NCBI RefSeq assembly: GCF_028737255.1
Contig: NZ_JAQZAN010000004.1
Span: 248,001 to 312,000 of the forward strand
Direction of reading: 5' to 3'
DNA length: 64,000 nt
Source of the DNA: Actinomycetospora straminea
GTDB taxonomy: Bacteria; Actinomycetota; Actinomycetes; Mycobacteriales; Pseudonocardiaceae
The notes beneath the pieces were generated by a model, which saw only the letters and a program-made list of their open reading frames with translations, ran no database searches and had not been told where the DNA came from. The translations under genes and the position numbers were made by a program. This document shows, in pieces, positions 50,702 through 63,994 of the stretch (positions are counted from its first letter, which is position 1; each line of letters opens with the position of its first letter).

Positions 50702-51415
50702 GTGTCCTTCCGGCGTGCCGAGGAGCTCTCGGGTTGGGGCAAGTCGACCATCGCGGCCGCGACGCGCGGGCCGGGGCTGCCGAACGCCGACCTCGTCACC
50801 GACGTGCTCGCGGCCGTCGGCCTCGACCCCGACGAGGTGGCGGCGTGGCGGGCGCGGCACGCCCGGCTGCGCGACCCCGAGCCGGCGCCCGACGCCCCCA
50901 TGCCGTCGGCGCCCGTCCCGACCCCGGCGACGCCGCCGGAGCCCGCCCGCCGGTCGACCCGGCGCCGGGTGGAGATCGCGGTCTTCGTCCTGCTCGTCGC
51001 GCTCGTGGCGGGCCTCGCGACGGCGCTCGTGCTCGTCCTCGCCGAGCCCGCCCCGCCGGAGCCGCGCACCGTCCTCGTCCAGAACCGGGTCGCGATCGGC
51101 CCGGGCGAGCTCGTCGAGGACCGCACGCCGTCGTACCTGTCGGCGCGGCCCGTCGCGTACTGCGCGCGCCAGCCCGGCTGCAAGATCCCCGGCACCGACG
51201 TGTGGAGCGGCGCCACCTTCGAGGCCGTCTGCCAGCTCACGGGCGAGGTCATCACCAACGCCGACCTCACCTCGACCAGCATCGGCCAGAACCCCAACGC
51301 CGCGGTCTCCGAGGTGTGGCTCGGCGCGCTGGCCCCGGACGGGCGCGTCGGCTACATCTCCGAGGTCTACCTCGCGCCGGCGTACCGCGGTGGACTGGGC
51401 CTGCCGCACTGTTGA
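50702..51415 (+). CDS. HTH-domain single-pass membrane protein, N-terminus frameshifted
   Basis: A 237-residue reading frame from GTG 50702. It starts within an HTH domain (SFRRAEELSGWGKSTIAAATRGPGLPNADLVTDVLAAVGLD), as in actinobacterial proteins with a cytoplasmic XRE-like head, then a Pro-rich linker, a membrane segment at about residues 95–117 (VEIAVFVLLVALVAGLATALVLVL) and an extracytoplasmic domain with four cysteines (YCARQPGCK, VCQL, final HC). The first HTH helix lies upstream in another frame. No ribosome site precedes GTG 50702, so expression as written is doubtful. Confidence 0.65.
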   Translation: MSFRRAEELSGWGKSTIAAATRGPGLPNADLVTDVLAAVGLDPDEVAAWRARHARLRDPEPAPDAPMPSAPVPTPATPPEPARRSTRRRVEIAVFVLLVALVAGLATALVLVLAEPAPPEPRTVLVQNRVAIGPGELVEDRTPSYLSARPVAYCARQPGCKIPGTDVWSGATFEAVCQLTGEVITNADLTSTSIGQNPNAAVSEVWLGALAPDGRVGYISEVYLAPAYRGGLGLPHC

Positions 51416-51567
51416 TCTGCGCGACCCGCCGGGTGGGCGAGGGCCCCGGGCCCGCACGGTAGCCTGCCGCCACCTGCGCCAGGTGGCGTCCGCGGTACCC
51501 CTCACGGGGGGTGTGGGCGGGCGCCGGACCGGGGACCTGCCACGCACCCAGCACCGAGGAGGAGACC

Positions 51568-51966
51568 GTGTCGGTCGGCCAGATCGCGGCGATCATCGCG
51601 GCGGTGGCGTTCGTGATCCTGGTGGTGCTGCTCGCCATCCCGCTGCTCAAGCTCGGGCGGACGCTGGACGAGGCGACGATCGCGATCCGCAAGGCCCACG
51701 AGGGCACCGAGCCGCTGCTCTCGGACGCGAACGTCACGCTCACCTCGGTGAACACCCAGCTCGAGCGCGTCGACGGCGTCACCGCCAGCGCCCAGGCCGT
51801 CGCGGCCAACACCAAGGCGCTCACGACGCTGTTCACGGCGACGCTGGGCGGCCCGCTGGTGAAGGTGGCGGCGCTGTCCTACGGGCTGCGCAAGGCCCAG
51901 CAGGCCCGCAAGCTCAAGAACGGGCCGCCGGCGAAGAGCAAGTCGAAGCGGAGCGTGCGCGCATGA
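51568..51966 (+). CDS. DUF948 domain protein, single-pass membrane
   Basis: A 132-residue protein with an N-terminal membrane segment ([22 protein letters not shown]) and a helical DUF948 region ([42 protein letters not shown]). The tail is Lys/Arg-rich. The family is widespread upstream of alaS in actinobacteria; function unknown. GTG 51568 follows GAGGAGGAG. Its stop overlaps the next start (ATGA). Confidence 0.88.
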   Translation: MSVGQIAAIIAAVAFVILVVLLAIPLLKLGRTLDEATIAIRKAHEGTEPLLSDANVTLTSVNTQLERVDGVTASAQAVAANTKALTTLFTATLGGPLVKVAALSYGLRKAQQARKLKNGPPAKSKSKRSVRA

Positions 51967-52265
51967 AGCGTCTCTTCTGGGTCGGCGTCGGCGTCGCGGT
52001 CGGCGTCACGGCCACCCGCAAGGTCAACGAGATGACCCAGAAGGCCACGCCGGCGGGCATCGGCACGAGCCTCGGCGAGGGTCTGCGCGAGCTCGGCGCG
52101 GGGCTCGGCGCGTTCGGCGCGGAGGTGCGCGCCGGAATGAACGAGCGTGCCGAGGAGCTGTACGCGATGGTGGAGGACACGACCGAGATCCCCGTGCGGC
52201 CCGAACCGCCGACGTCGGCCCGTCATGCGCGAGCGCCCCGGCGGGGAGCCTCGCACGCCCGCTGA
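51963..52265 (+). CDS. DUF6167-type small protein
   Basis: A 100-residue protein. [21 protein letters not shown] is a short hydrophobic N-terminus that probably inserts in the membrane, followed by an amphipathic helix ([32 protein letters not shown]) and a basic tail. This small protein regularly accompanies the DUF948 gene before alaS in actinobacteria. ATG 51963 overlaps the DUF948 stop, so the two are co-translated. Its role is unknown. Confidence 0.8.
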   Translation: MKRLFWVGVGVAVGVTATRKVNEMTQKATPAGIGTSLGEGLRELGAGLGAFGAEVRAGMNERAEELYAMVEDTTEIPVRPEPPTSARHARAPRRGASHAR

Positions 52266-52330
52266 GGGCCGAGGGGGACACGTCCCCGCGTTCTGCGTCC
52301 CACCCGTTTCCGCTCCAGAGCAGGACGACC

Positions 52331-55000
<2,670 letters not shown>

Positions 55001-55007
55001 CGGATCG

Positions 55008-55466
55008 GTGAGCGGTCGGCGTCTCGGGGTGGACGTCGGCAGCGTGCGCGTGGGCGTCGCGCTGTCCGATCCCGGCGGAGTCCTCGCGACACCGCTCGTT
55101 ACCCTCGATCACGACGGAGCCGGCACCGACCTGGACCGGCTCGTGGCGCTCGTCGACGAGCACGAGGTGGTCGAGGTGGTCGTGGGGCTTCCCCGGACGC
55201 TCGCCGGTCGCGACGGCCCGGCCGCGCAGACCGCGCGGGAGTACGCCGAGGCCCTCACGCGCCGTCTGGGCGACCGCGCGGTGCCCGTCGTGCTCTCCGA
55301 CGAGCGGCTGACCACCGTGAGCGCCACCCGCACGCTCTCGGACCGGGGCGTCAAGGGCCGCAAGCAGCGTCGCGTGATCGACCAGGCCGCCGCCGTCGGC
55401 ATCCTGCAGGGTCACCTCGACGCCCGTCGGGCGCACCGTGCGCCCGGCCGCCCGGAGGACTCGTGA
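55008..55466 (+). CDS. ruvX: Holliday junction resolvase-like protein YqgF/RuvX
   Basis: A 152-residue RNase-H-fold protein of the YqgF family, linked to rRNA 5' processing and junction resolution. LGVDVGSVRVGVALSDPGG holds the first catalytic Asp, VVVGLPRTLAGRDG and LSDERLTTVSATRTL the glutamate-containing block, and IDQAAAVGILQGHLD the last Asp. GTG 55008 lies seven bases after alaS; its stop overlaps the mltG start (GTGA). Confidence 0.95.
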   Translation: MSGRRLGVDVGSVRVGVALSDPGGVLATPLVTLDHDGAGTDLDRLVALVDEHEVVEVVVGLPRTLAGRDGPAAQTAREYAEALTRRLGDRAVPVVLSDERLTTVSATRTLSDRGVKGRKQRRVIDQAAAVGILQGHLDARRAHRAPGRPEDS

Positions 55467-57073
55467 CCGGACGTCACGGCGGGCCCGGCCGACCCGGCCG
55501 GCCCGACGGCCGCGCGACCCACCCCGAGCGCCGGCTGGTGCGGATGTCGCCCGCGCCCGCCCGGCCCCGGGTCCGCCGGGTGGCCGGCCATCAGCCGCAC
55601 CCGCAGCAGCATCCCCAGCAGCAGCACCAGCAGCACCCCTCGCCGCGGCCGGGCCTGCACCCCGACGCCGAGACCGACCGGTACGACGCGGCGGACTGGC
55701 GGCGGTCGTTCCCCGGCGACGACGCCGACACCGAGACCACGGCGACGGCGAGCGGCGCCGGCGGTATCGGCATCGGCGGCCCCGACCGTGCCGACCGTGC
55801 GGACCGAGCGGACCGTGCCGACCGGCGCGAGGGCGCCGAGGGCGACGCGGCCGACGCGGGATGGCTCCTGGGCGACGACGAGCCGGAGGACGACGTCGCG
55901 GAGGCGCAGCGCCGGGATCCCGAGACCGAGGCCGTGCCGGAGGACCGCCGCCCGCGGCGCCGGTGGCTGTGGCCGGCGGTGGCCGGGGTCCTCGTGCTCG
56001 CGCTGGTGGGCGGGGTGTTCTTCGCCCGCGACCTGCTGCCGCTGCTCTTCCCGCCCGACTACGAGGGGCCGGGGACGGGCCGGGTCGTCGTCGAGGTCGC
56101 CGACGGGTCGTCCACCCGCGCGATCGGTGAGGAGCTCGTCAGCGCGGGGGTGGTCGCGTCGTCGCGGGCGTTCGGCGACGCCGCCGAGGAGGACCCGAAC
56201 GGGCGCGGCATCCAGCCCGGCTTCTACGAGCTGCGCCGCCAGATGTCCGCGGCCGGCGCCGTCGACGCCCTGCTCGACCCCGCCAGCCGCGTCGGGCGCC
56301 TGGAGATCCGCAGCGGCACCCAGCTCGACGACACCGTGGGTGCAGGCACCTCGACCGTGCCCGGCGTGCTGTCGGCGATCTCGCGCGCCACGTGCACCGT
56401 CGACGACGCGGGCGCGGAGCGGTGCGCGAGCGTCGACGACCTGCGCGCGGCGATGGCCGAGACCGACCCCGCCGAGCTCGGGGTGCCGACCTGGGCGCTC
56501 GAGGGCGTGCGGCGCGCCGAGCCGACCCGGCGCCTCGAGGGCCTGCTCGCCCCGGGCACCTACGACATCGCGCCGGGCACCGGGGCGCGCGAGGCGCTCA
56601 CCGCCGTCGTGCAGGCATCCGCGCCGCGATTGGAGGCCGGCGGGCTGGTGGCGGACGCCGAGGCCGCGGGGGTGACCCCGTACGACGCGCTGATCGTCGC
56701 GTCGCTGGCCGAGCGCGAGGGTGTGCCCGCCGATTTCGCTAAGGTCACGCGGGTCATCGTCAACCGGCTCGCGGTGCCGATGCGCCTCCAGTTCGACTCG
56801 ACGGTGAACTACCCGCTCGACCGTCAGACCCTCCTGACCAGCCCGTACGACCGCGCCCGCCCCGGCCCGTACAACACGTACCTCAACCTCGGGTTGACCC
56901 CGACCCCCATCGGCGCGGTCAGCCCCGAGGCGCTGCGGGCGGCCCTGGCACCGACGCCGGGGCCGTGGGTGTACTTCGTGAAGTGCCAGACCGACGGCAT
57001 CTCGTGCTTCGCCGTCACGCCCGAGGAGCACGACGCCAACCGGCGCCTGGCCCAGGCACGCGGGGTCTACTAG
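55463..57073 (+). CDS. mltG: endolytic transglycosylase MltG
   Basis: MltG cuts nascent glycan strands at the outer face of the membrane. The 536-residue protein has a long cytoplasmic N-terminus (about 170 residues) with low-complexity HPQQ repeats and RADRADRAD tandem triplets, one membrane segment at about residues 172–192 (LWPAVAGVLVLALVGGVFFA), then the YceG domain: a LysM-like part, RRLEGLLAPGTYDI, YDALIVASLAEREGV with the catalytic Glu, and FDSTVNYPL with SPYDRARPGPYNTYLNLGLTPTPI. It overlaps ruvX by four bases, and aroE follows at once. Confidence 0.94.
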   Translation: MTGRHGGPGRPGRPDGRATHPERRLVRMSPAPARPRVRRVAGHQPHPQQHPQQQHQQHPSPRPGLHPDAETDRYDAADWRRSFPGDDADTETTATASGAGGIGIGGPDRADRADRADRADRREGAEGDAADAGWLLGDDEPEDDVAEAQRRDPETEAVPEDRRPRRRWLWPAVAGVLVLALVGGVFFARDLLPLLFPPDYEGPGTGRVVVEVADGSSTRAIGEELVSAGVVASSRAFGDAAEEDPNGRGIQPGFYELRRQMSAAGAVDALLDPASRVGRLEIRSGTQLDDTVGAGTSTVPGVLSAISRATCTVDDAGAERCASVDDLRAAMAETDPAELGVPTWALEGVRRAEPTRRLEGLLAPGTYDIAPGTGAREALTAVVQASAPRLEAGGLVADAEAAGVTPYDALIVASLAEREGVPADFAKVTRVIVNRLAVPMRLQFDSTVNYPLDRQTLLTSPYDRARPGPYNTYLNLGLTPTPIGAVSPEALRAALAPTPGPWVYFVKCQTDGISCFAVTPEEHDANRRLAQARGVY

Positions 57074-57940
57074 GTGCGCGCGGCGGTCCTCGGCTCGCCG
57101 GTGGCCCACTCGCGCTCGCCGGTGCTGCACCGCGCGGCGTACGCGGCGCTCGGGCTCGACGGCTGGACCTACGAGGCGATCGAGTGCACCGCCGAGGACC
57201 TGCCGGCCTTCGTGCGCGGGCTCGACGCGTCGTGGGCGGGGCTGTCGGTGACGATGCCGGGCAAGCGGGCGGCGCTGGAGACGGCGACCGTCGTCTCGGC
57301 GCGCGCGTCGCGCGTCGGGGTCGCGAACACGCTCGTGCGCCGCGAGGGCGGCTGGGCGGCGGACTGCACCGACGTCGACGGCGTCGCCGGCGCCCTGCGC
57401 GCCGCCGGGGTGCGCCCGGTCCCGTCGATCGCCGCGGGGACGGCCGACGTCGTGGTGCTGGGCAGCGGGGCGACGGCGTCGGCGGCGCTGGGCGGCGTCT
57501 ACGAGGTGGGCTCGGAGGCGGTCACGCTCGTCGTGCGCGACGAGGTCCGGGCCGCCGGGACGTTGGAGGTGGCCCGCGCGCACGGGTTCATGCGCCGCGC
57601 GGTGACGTGGCCCGACCTCGAGCCCGCCGACCTGTCGCGGGCCAAGGCGCTGGTCAACACCACGCCCGCCGGGAGCATCGACGCCGACCTCGCGACCTGG
57701 ATCGTGGCGGCGCTCCCGGAGTGGGCGGTGGTCCTCGACGCGGTCTACCACCCCTGGCCCACGCCCCTGGCCGCCGCGGCCGCCGTGCGCGGCCTGTCGG
57801 TGGCCACGGGCCTGGACATGCTGTTGCACCAGGCCTTCGGGCAGGTCGAGCAGTTCACCGGCCTCCCGGCGCCGCGGGAGGCGATGCACGAGGCCCTCGG
57901 CGCGACGGCGGACCTGGCGCTGCTGCCGCTACCGGCCTGA
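57074..57940 (+). CDS. aroE: shikimate dehydrogenase
   Basis: AroE reduces 3-dehydroshikimate to shikimate with NADPH. The protein has 288 residues. LGSPVAHSRSPVLHRAA contains the shikimate-binding SxS, SVTMPGKRAAL the catalytic Lys, VVVLGSGATASAALGG the nucleotide-binding loop and LVNTTPAG a conserved hinge; GLDMLLHQAFGQVEQFTG closes the site. The GTG start directly follows the mltG stop. The nucleotide loop is GSGATA rather than GAGGA, common in actinobacterial AroE. Three other shikimate-pathway genes lie 2 kb downstream. Confidence 0.93.
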   Translation: MRAAVLGSPVAHSRSPVLHRAAYAALGLDGWTYEAIECTAEDLPAFVRGLDASWAGLSVTMPGKRAALETATVVSARASRVGVANTLVRREGGWAADCTDVDGVAGALRAAGVRPVPSIAAGTADVVVLGSGATASAALGGVYEVGSEAVTLVVRDEVRAAGTLEVARAHGFMRRAVTWPDLEPADLSRAKALVNTTPAGSIDADLATWIVAALPEWAVVLDAVYHPWPTPLAAAAAVRGLSVATGLDMLLHQAFGQVEQFTGLPAPREAMHEALGATADLALLPLPA

Positions 57941-57980
57941 GGGGCGAGGTCGGGGAGCTGCCCCGGTGCGGGCTGCCGGC

Positions 57981-58320
57981 GACCTATGCCCGTGATCGCG
58001 TCGAGATCGACGCACGCGGACGTGCTGGGCCGATGCCTCGGGGCGGGTGCCGGTGTATTCGTCGGGGACCTATGCCCATGATCGCGTCGAGACGGACACG
58101 CCGCGACCCGCGTCGGCGTCTGCCCGTCGTCCATGACCTGAGCCGGTGATCGCGGCGAGATCGACGAGCGAGGACGGTGCCGGTGTCTCCGCTCCGCGCG
58201 GGACCTATACCCATGATCTCGTCGAGACCGACGAACGCGGACGACGCCGGACCGACGCTCGGCAGGCGGTGCCGGTGTCGCCGCGCGGGACCTCTGTCCA
58301 TGATCTCGTCGAGACCGACG
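57981..58320 (-). repeat. array A: five degenerate copies of a 31-base core
   Basis: Plus-strand copies read GACCTATGCCCATGATC then a C/T-variable CGTCGAGA and a CGACG end. They start at about 57981, 58067, 58136 (degenerate), 58202 and 58289, spaced about 67–87 bases, with GGTGCCGGTGT-type bases recurring before several copies. Read on the minus strand the core matches that of array B. Indels between copies are not multiples of three and no open frame is supported. Confidence 0.85.
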
Positions 58321-58340
58321 GCCGAGCGCGCAGCCGCGAG

Positions 58341-58670
58341 CCGGTGCCGGCTCGTGCTCGCCGCTGACGAGGTCCCTCTCGACCGCCGGCGTCGTCCGCG
58401 CCGGTCCCGCGTGACGCCCCGCGTGCCGGTCGCGAGCGCTGGACTTAAGGCACGAGCCGCTGCGGGTGCCGACCCCCTCCGACCGCTCGCCCCGCTGCGC
58501 AGCTCGCGATGCCAGTCGCTGGCGCCGACCTGCTCGTCGTCGTGGGGCGACCCTTCACCGGGGGCGTGGGGCTCGCCGCCGCCCCCGCGGTCGTCGTCGC
58601 TCCCGCCGCGATCACGCTCGTCGGTCGTTTGCGACGGCACGAGGAATTGCCTGGCACAGCGGATCACCTC
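58341..58670. other. non-repetitive centre between the two arrays, no supported gene
   Basis: This stretch separates the oppositely oriented arrays. A 38-codon segment from ATG 58509 has GC-rich third positions and a hydrophobic pattern (MPVAGADLLVVVGRPFTGG), but it runs into array B with no conserved domain. It may be a decayed gene or nothing; no tRNA or known RNA was recognised. Confidence 0.4.
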
Positions 58671-58674
58671 GACG

Positions 58675-59280
58675 TCGGTCTCGATGCGATCTTGGGTTGG
58701 CTCGTCCTGGTCGGGTTCCGGAGCACGCAGCGATCGGGAGGTCGAGAACCTCCGCCCGTCGGAGCGACCCGAGCCTGCGCTTGTTCAGTGCTGGCGGACG
58801 AGGCCGCTCACGGTCGGCCGTTCCGTCGGCGAGGCTCGACGTCGTTCTCGGTGCGATCTTGGGCGTAGCTCGTCCGGGGTCGGTCCCGGAGCCCATGCGG
58901 ATCGGGGAGGCCGAGAACGCCCGTCGGAGCGACTCGAGCTGGCGCCGGTCAGTGCTGGCGGACGAGGCCGCTCACGGTCGGCCGTCTCGTCGGCGACGCT
59001 CGGCGTCGTTCTCGATGCGATCTTGAGCATAGCTCGTCTGTGGTCGGTCCCGGACCCACGCGCGGGTAGGCAGGTCGAGAACCTCCGCCCGTCGGAGCGA
59101 CCCGAGCCGGCGCCGGTTCAGTGCTGACGGCGGACGAGGCCGCTCACGGTCGGCCGTTCCGTCGGCGACGCTCGGCGTCGTTCTCGATGCGATCTTGAGC
59201 ATAGCTCGTCCGAGGTCGGTCCGGGACCCACGCAGGGGTCGTGAGGTCGAGAACGCCCGCCGGCCGGCGCGACCCGCGAG
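58675..59280 (+). repeat. array B: four 164–172-base tandem units with the same core
   Basis: TCTCGATGCGATCTTG-type cores start at 58679, 58846 (Gly-coding variant TCTCGGTG), 59010 and 59182. Each is followed by GGTCGGTCCCGG, a GGTCGAGAAC-CTCCG-CCCGT-CGGAG-CGACC segment able to fold into a hairpin, CGCCGGTTCAGTGCTG and GACGAGGCCGCTCACGG. The last unit is cut short after the GGTCGAGAACGCCCG block. Period lengths of 167, 164 and 172 rule out a conserved protein. Confidence 0.88.
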
Positions 59281-59413
59281 GGATCGGGACGGCGGGCCAA
59301 GCGCGCCGGAGCACCGCACGGGTGCGAAGCGCAGTTCCCATCCACCGGATGCGTCCACAGGCGAACGGAGCAGCGCGTGACCGCGCGGACGGGTCGCGCG
59401 CAGGCTCGGATCC

Positions 59414-60037
59414 ATGACGACAGTGCTGGTGGCCGCGGTCGGCGGCGGTGGGGCGGGAGCCCTGGGCGGCGTCGGGGTCCGGGCGGCGCTGGCGGGGATG
59501 CGGCGTGGCGCGCTGGTCGCGTGGTGGCGGTGCAGCGGGGCGCTCGCGGCGCTGTGGGCGGTGGCGGCCGCCCTCGTCGGGGCCGGGGCCGTCCCCGCCG
59601 CGTGGCTCCCGTCCTGGCTGGTGCTCGGCGCGCTGGCGGTGGCCGGGAGCGCGGTCGACCTCGCCGCGCACCGCCTGCCCGACGTCCTCACTGGGCCCGC
59701 CGCCGGCGTCTCGCTCCTCGGCCTGCTCCCGCTCGGACCCGCGTCGACGGCGACGGGCGCGGCCGGCGCGCTCCTGCTCGGCGGGGCCTTCGCGGCCGTG
59801 CACCTCGCCGTCCCGGGCGCTCTCGGCGCCGGTGACGTCAAGCTCGCCCCGGCGCTCGGCGCGCCCCTCGCGGCGGCGTCGCCGACGGCCCCGGTGGTCG
59901 CGGTCGTGCTGGCCGCGGTGGGGGTCCTGGTCCTGGCGTCGGCACGCCGCGCGCACCGCGTCCCGTTCGGTCCTCCGCTGCTGCTCGCGGCCTGGGTCGT
60001 GCTCACCGTGAGCCTGACCGCCGGGTGGACACCGTGA
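59414..60037 (+). CDS. A24 family prepilin peptidase, minimal form
   Basis: A 207-residue membrane aspartyl protease with about six membrane segments. [12 protein letters not shown] carries the first catalytic aspartate and [12 protein letters not shown] the GxGDxKL motif with the second. The N-terminal methyltransferase domain of full PilD enzymes is absent, as in the Rv2551c homologue that holds the same place between aroE and aroC. Its partner pilins (Flp/Tad-type) are not in this window. ATG 59414 has no strong ribosome site. Confidence 0.88.
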   Translation: MTTVLVAAVGGGGAGALGGVGVRAALAGMRRGALVAWWRCSGALAALWAVAAALVGAGAVPAAWLPSWLVLGALAVAGSAVDLAAHRLPDVLTGPAAGVSLLGLLPLGPASTATGAAGALLLGGAFAAVHLAVPGALGAGDVKLAPALGAPLAAASPTAPVVAVVLAAVGVLVLASARRAHRVPFGPPLLLAAWVVLTVSLTAGWTP

Positions 60038-60063
60038 TCGCGGCGTCGTGGAACGATGGGCCC

Positions 60064-61256
60064 GTGTTGCGGTGGTTGACGGCAGGCGAGTCGCACGGGG
60101 CGGCGCTCACGGCGGTGCTCGAGGGCATGGTCGCGGGCGTGTCGGTGAGCTCGAAGGAGGTGTCGGCGGAGCTCGCGCGGCGGCGCCTGGGCTACGGGCG
60201 CGGCGCGCGGATGGCGTTCGAGGCCGACGAGATCGAGATCTCCGGCGGCCTGCGCCACGGTGTGACGCTCGGCAGCCCGGTGGCGATCCGGATCGCGAAC
60301 TCCGAGTGGCCCAAGTGGGAGACGGTCATGTCGGCCGACCCCGTCGACCCCGGTCTGATCGAGGGGCGCGCCCGCAACGCGCCGCTGACCCGTCCTCGCC
60401 CGGGACACGCCGACCTCGCCGGCATGACCAAGTTCGCCTTCGACGAGGCCCGCCCGGTGCTCGAGCGCGCCAGCGCCCGCGAGACGGCGGCCAAGGTCGC
60501 GCTCGGTGCGGTCGCCAAGGCGTTCCTCGCCCAGGCGCTCGGGGTCGAGGTGCTCTCGCACGTGGTCAGCCTCGGCACCGCCGACGCGACGCCCGGCGCG
60601 ATCCCGCTGCCGGGCGACGGCGAGCGCATCGACGCCTCGCCGGTGCGCGCGGTCGACGAGGCCTCGACCGCGGCGATGGTGGCGGAGGTCGACGCCGCCA
60701 AGGAGGACGGCGACACCCTGGGCGGCGTGGTCGAGGTCGTCGCCCACGGCCTGCCTGTGGGGCTCGGCTCCTACGTCCAGGCCGACCGGCGCCTCGACGC
60801 CCGCCTGGCCGGCGCCCTCATGGGCATCCAGGCGATGAAGGGCGTCGAGATCGGCGACGGGTTCACCACCGCCCGCCGCCGGGGCTCGCAGGCCCACGAC
60901 GAGATGCACCTCGCCGCGCCCGGCATCAGCCGCGCCTCCAACCGCGCCGGCGGCATCGAGGGCGGCATGACCAACGGCGAGCCGCTGCGCGCCCGCGTGG
61001 CCATGAAGCCGATCTCGACCGTGCCCCGCGCGCTGGCCACGGTCGACACCGCCACCGGCGAGGCCGCCACCGCCCACCACCAGCGTTCCGACGTGTGCGC
61101 GGTGCCCGCGGCCGGGGTCGTCGCCGAGGCCCTGGTCGCGCTCGTGCTCGCCGACGCCGCCCTGGAGAAGTTCGGCGGCGACTCGCTGCGCGAGACCACC
61201 CGGAACCTCGAGGCCTACCGAGGCGCCATCGACCCGCACCTGCTGCGGAGCGAGCC

Positions 61257-61260
<4 letters not shown>
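60064..61260 (+). CDS. aroC: chorismate synthase
   Basis: AroC makes chorismate from EPSP with reduced FMN, the last common step to aromatic amino acids. The protein has 398 residues: [64 protein letters not shown] and [16 protein letters not shown] are the signatures. GTG 60064 gives the usual [12 protein letters not shown] start. The stop overlaps the aroK start (GTGA). It heads the operon aroC-aroK-aroB. Confidence 0.97.
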
Positions 61261-62859
<1,599 letters not shown>

Positions 62860-62896
62860 CGAGGCGGGACGCAGGCAGGACGCAGGCGCGGACGCC

Positions 62897-63982
62897 TCAG
62901 CTCTTCGGCCGCCGCAGCCCGAACTTGCGTCGCGGGCCCCGCTCCGTCTCGGCGGGCTCGGCCGGTTCGCCGCCGCCGCGATGGCCCCGGTCGTCCAGGT
63001 CCGAGGCGTCCACCGCGGGCTGGCTGCCGGTCGGGTCGAGCGGGCCGCCCGGGCGCGGGAACGCGGGCAGGACCGCCACCACCGGCGGCTCCATCGACTC
63101 GGGGACGTCGGCGGACCGACCCGCCGACCCCAACCCCGTCGAGCCGTGCCCCGCCGGATCCGGCCCGAACGGCGACGACACGTCGCCACCAGCCGGACGG
63201 ACCGTCGACACCCGCCGCTGGCCGGCCAGGCGCGGCGCCTCCGGCATCCGCTCCCGCTCGGCGATCTCGGGACCCGCGACCTCGGGGCCCGCGACCCCGG
63301 GACCTCCGACCCCGGGACCTCCGGCCCCCGAACCCGCCACCTCGACACCCGCCGGCACCCGCTCCGGCGAGCGCCGCCGCGGCGTGCGCACACCCGCCAC
63401 CGCCGGCTCGGCCGGGCGGGCGGTGGTCGGGACGACGCCCACGCGCGCCGCGGCGCGGGCGGCCGAGGGGGCGCGGGGGTCGGGCATGACGTCGGCGCGG
63501 TCGAGCGCCGCCTGGGCGGCGACGGCGTCGTCGTCGGCGTCGAGCATCGGGTCGTCGGCGCCCTCGCCGTGGCGGCGCATCGACAGCCAGCCCAGCCGGG
63601 ACCCGACGAACACCGCGGCGAGGATCAGCAGCGCGGTGAACGACGCCCGCCCGACGAGCGCCGACTGGAGGTCGGCCACGCCGGTGTCGTCGACGAACAG
63701 GGCGAGCAGGATCCAGCTCAGCAGTCCGGCACTCGGCGCCGTGGCCAGCGCGGCGAAGAACCAGGTCCACTCCGGCGGTCGCCGGTCGAGCACGATCTCC
63801 GCGCCCACCCAAGCGATCACGATCGCCGCGACGACCAGGAGCAACAGGACGCTCCAGAGCCGCAGCATGTCGGGTGACCAGGACCGCAGGGCCACGAACG
63901 CCGCCTGCGCGACGCCGAACACGGGGGTCAGCACGAGCGCGCGCAGAGCCCAGGGACGCAACCGGACCGAGGCGGGGAGCAC
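62897..63982 (-). CDS. B-4DMT family membrane protein
   Basis: A 361-residue protein with four membrane segments in the first 135 residues ([89 protein letters not shown]), the B-4DMT pattern, and a 225-residue cytoplasmic tail rich in Pro, Gly, Arg and Ala with V/A-G-P repeats. The mycobacterial relative Rv2536 also lies next to the aro genes. Transport function is inferred from the family name only. Confidence 0.85.
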   Translation of the reverse strand: MLPASVRLRPWALRALVLTPVFGVAQAAFVALRSWSPDMLRLWSVLLLLVVAAIVIAWVGAEIVLDRRPPEWTWFFAALATAPSAGLLSWILLALFVDDTGVADLQSALVGRASFTALLILAAVFVGSRLGWLSMRRHGEGADDPMLDADDDAVAAQAALDRADVMPDPRAPSAARAAARVGVVPTTARPAEPAVAGVRTPRRRSPERVPAGVEVAGSGAGGPGVGGPGVAGPEVAGPEIAERERMPEAPRLAGQRRVSTVRPAGGDVSSPFGPDPAGHGSTGLGSAGRSADVPESMEPPVVAVLPAFPRPGGPLDPTGSQPAVDASDLDDRGHRGGGEPAEPAETERGPRRKFGLRRPKS

Positions 63983-63988
63983 ACGGAC

Positions 63989-63994
63989 ACCGTA
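63989..63994 (-). promoter_or_regulatory. -10 box of a leaderless promoter
   Basis: On the minus strand TACGGT matches TAnnnT and ends six bases before the GTG start at 63982, so the B-4DMT transcript is probably leaderless. Confidence 0.5.

Noticed and set aside
56965-58149. 394-codon plus-strand frame across aroE into array A
   Set aside because: It overlaps aroE in another frame and the apparent repeats in its end come from the noncoding array.
58509-58868. 119-codon open frame starting at ATG 58509
   Set aside because: Only its first part looks coding; it has no ribosome site or known domain and runs into array B.
58177-59127. 316-codon plus-strand frame through arrays A and B
   Set aside because: Repeat periods are not multiples of three, so the repeated peptide is not kept in one frame.
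57981-59280. CRISPR array
   Set aside because: Repeats are degenerate, units differ in size, spacing sequence is itself repeated in array B, and no cas gene is present.
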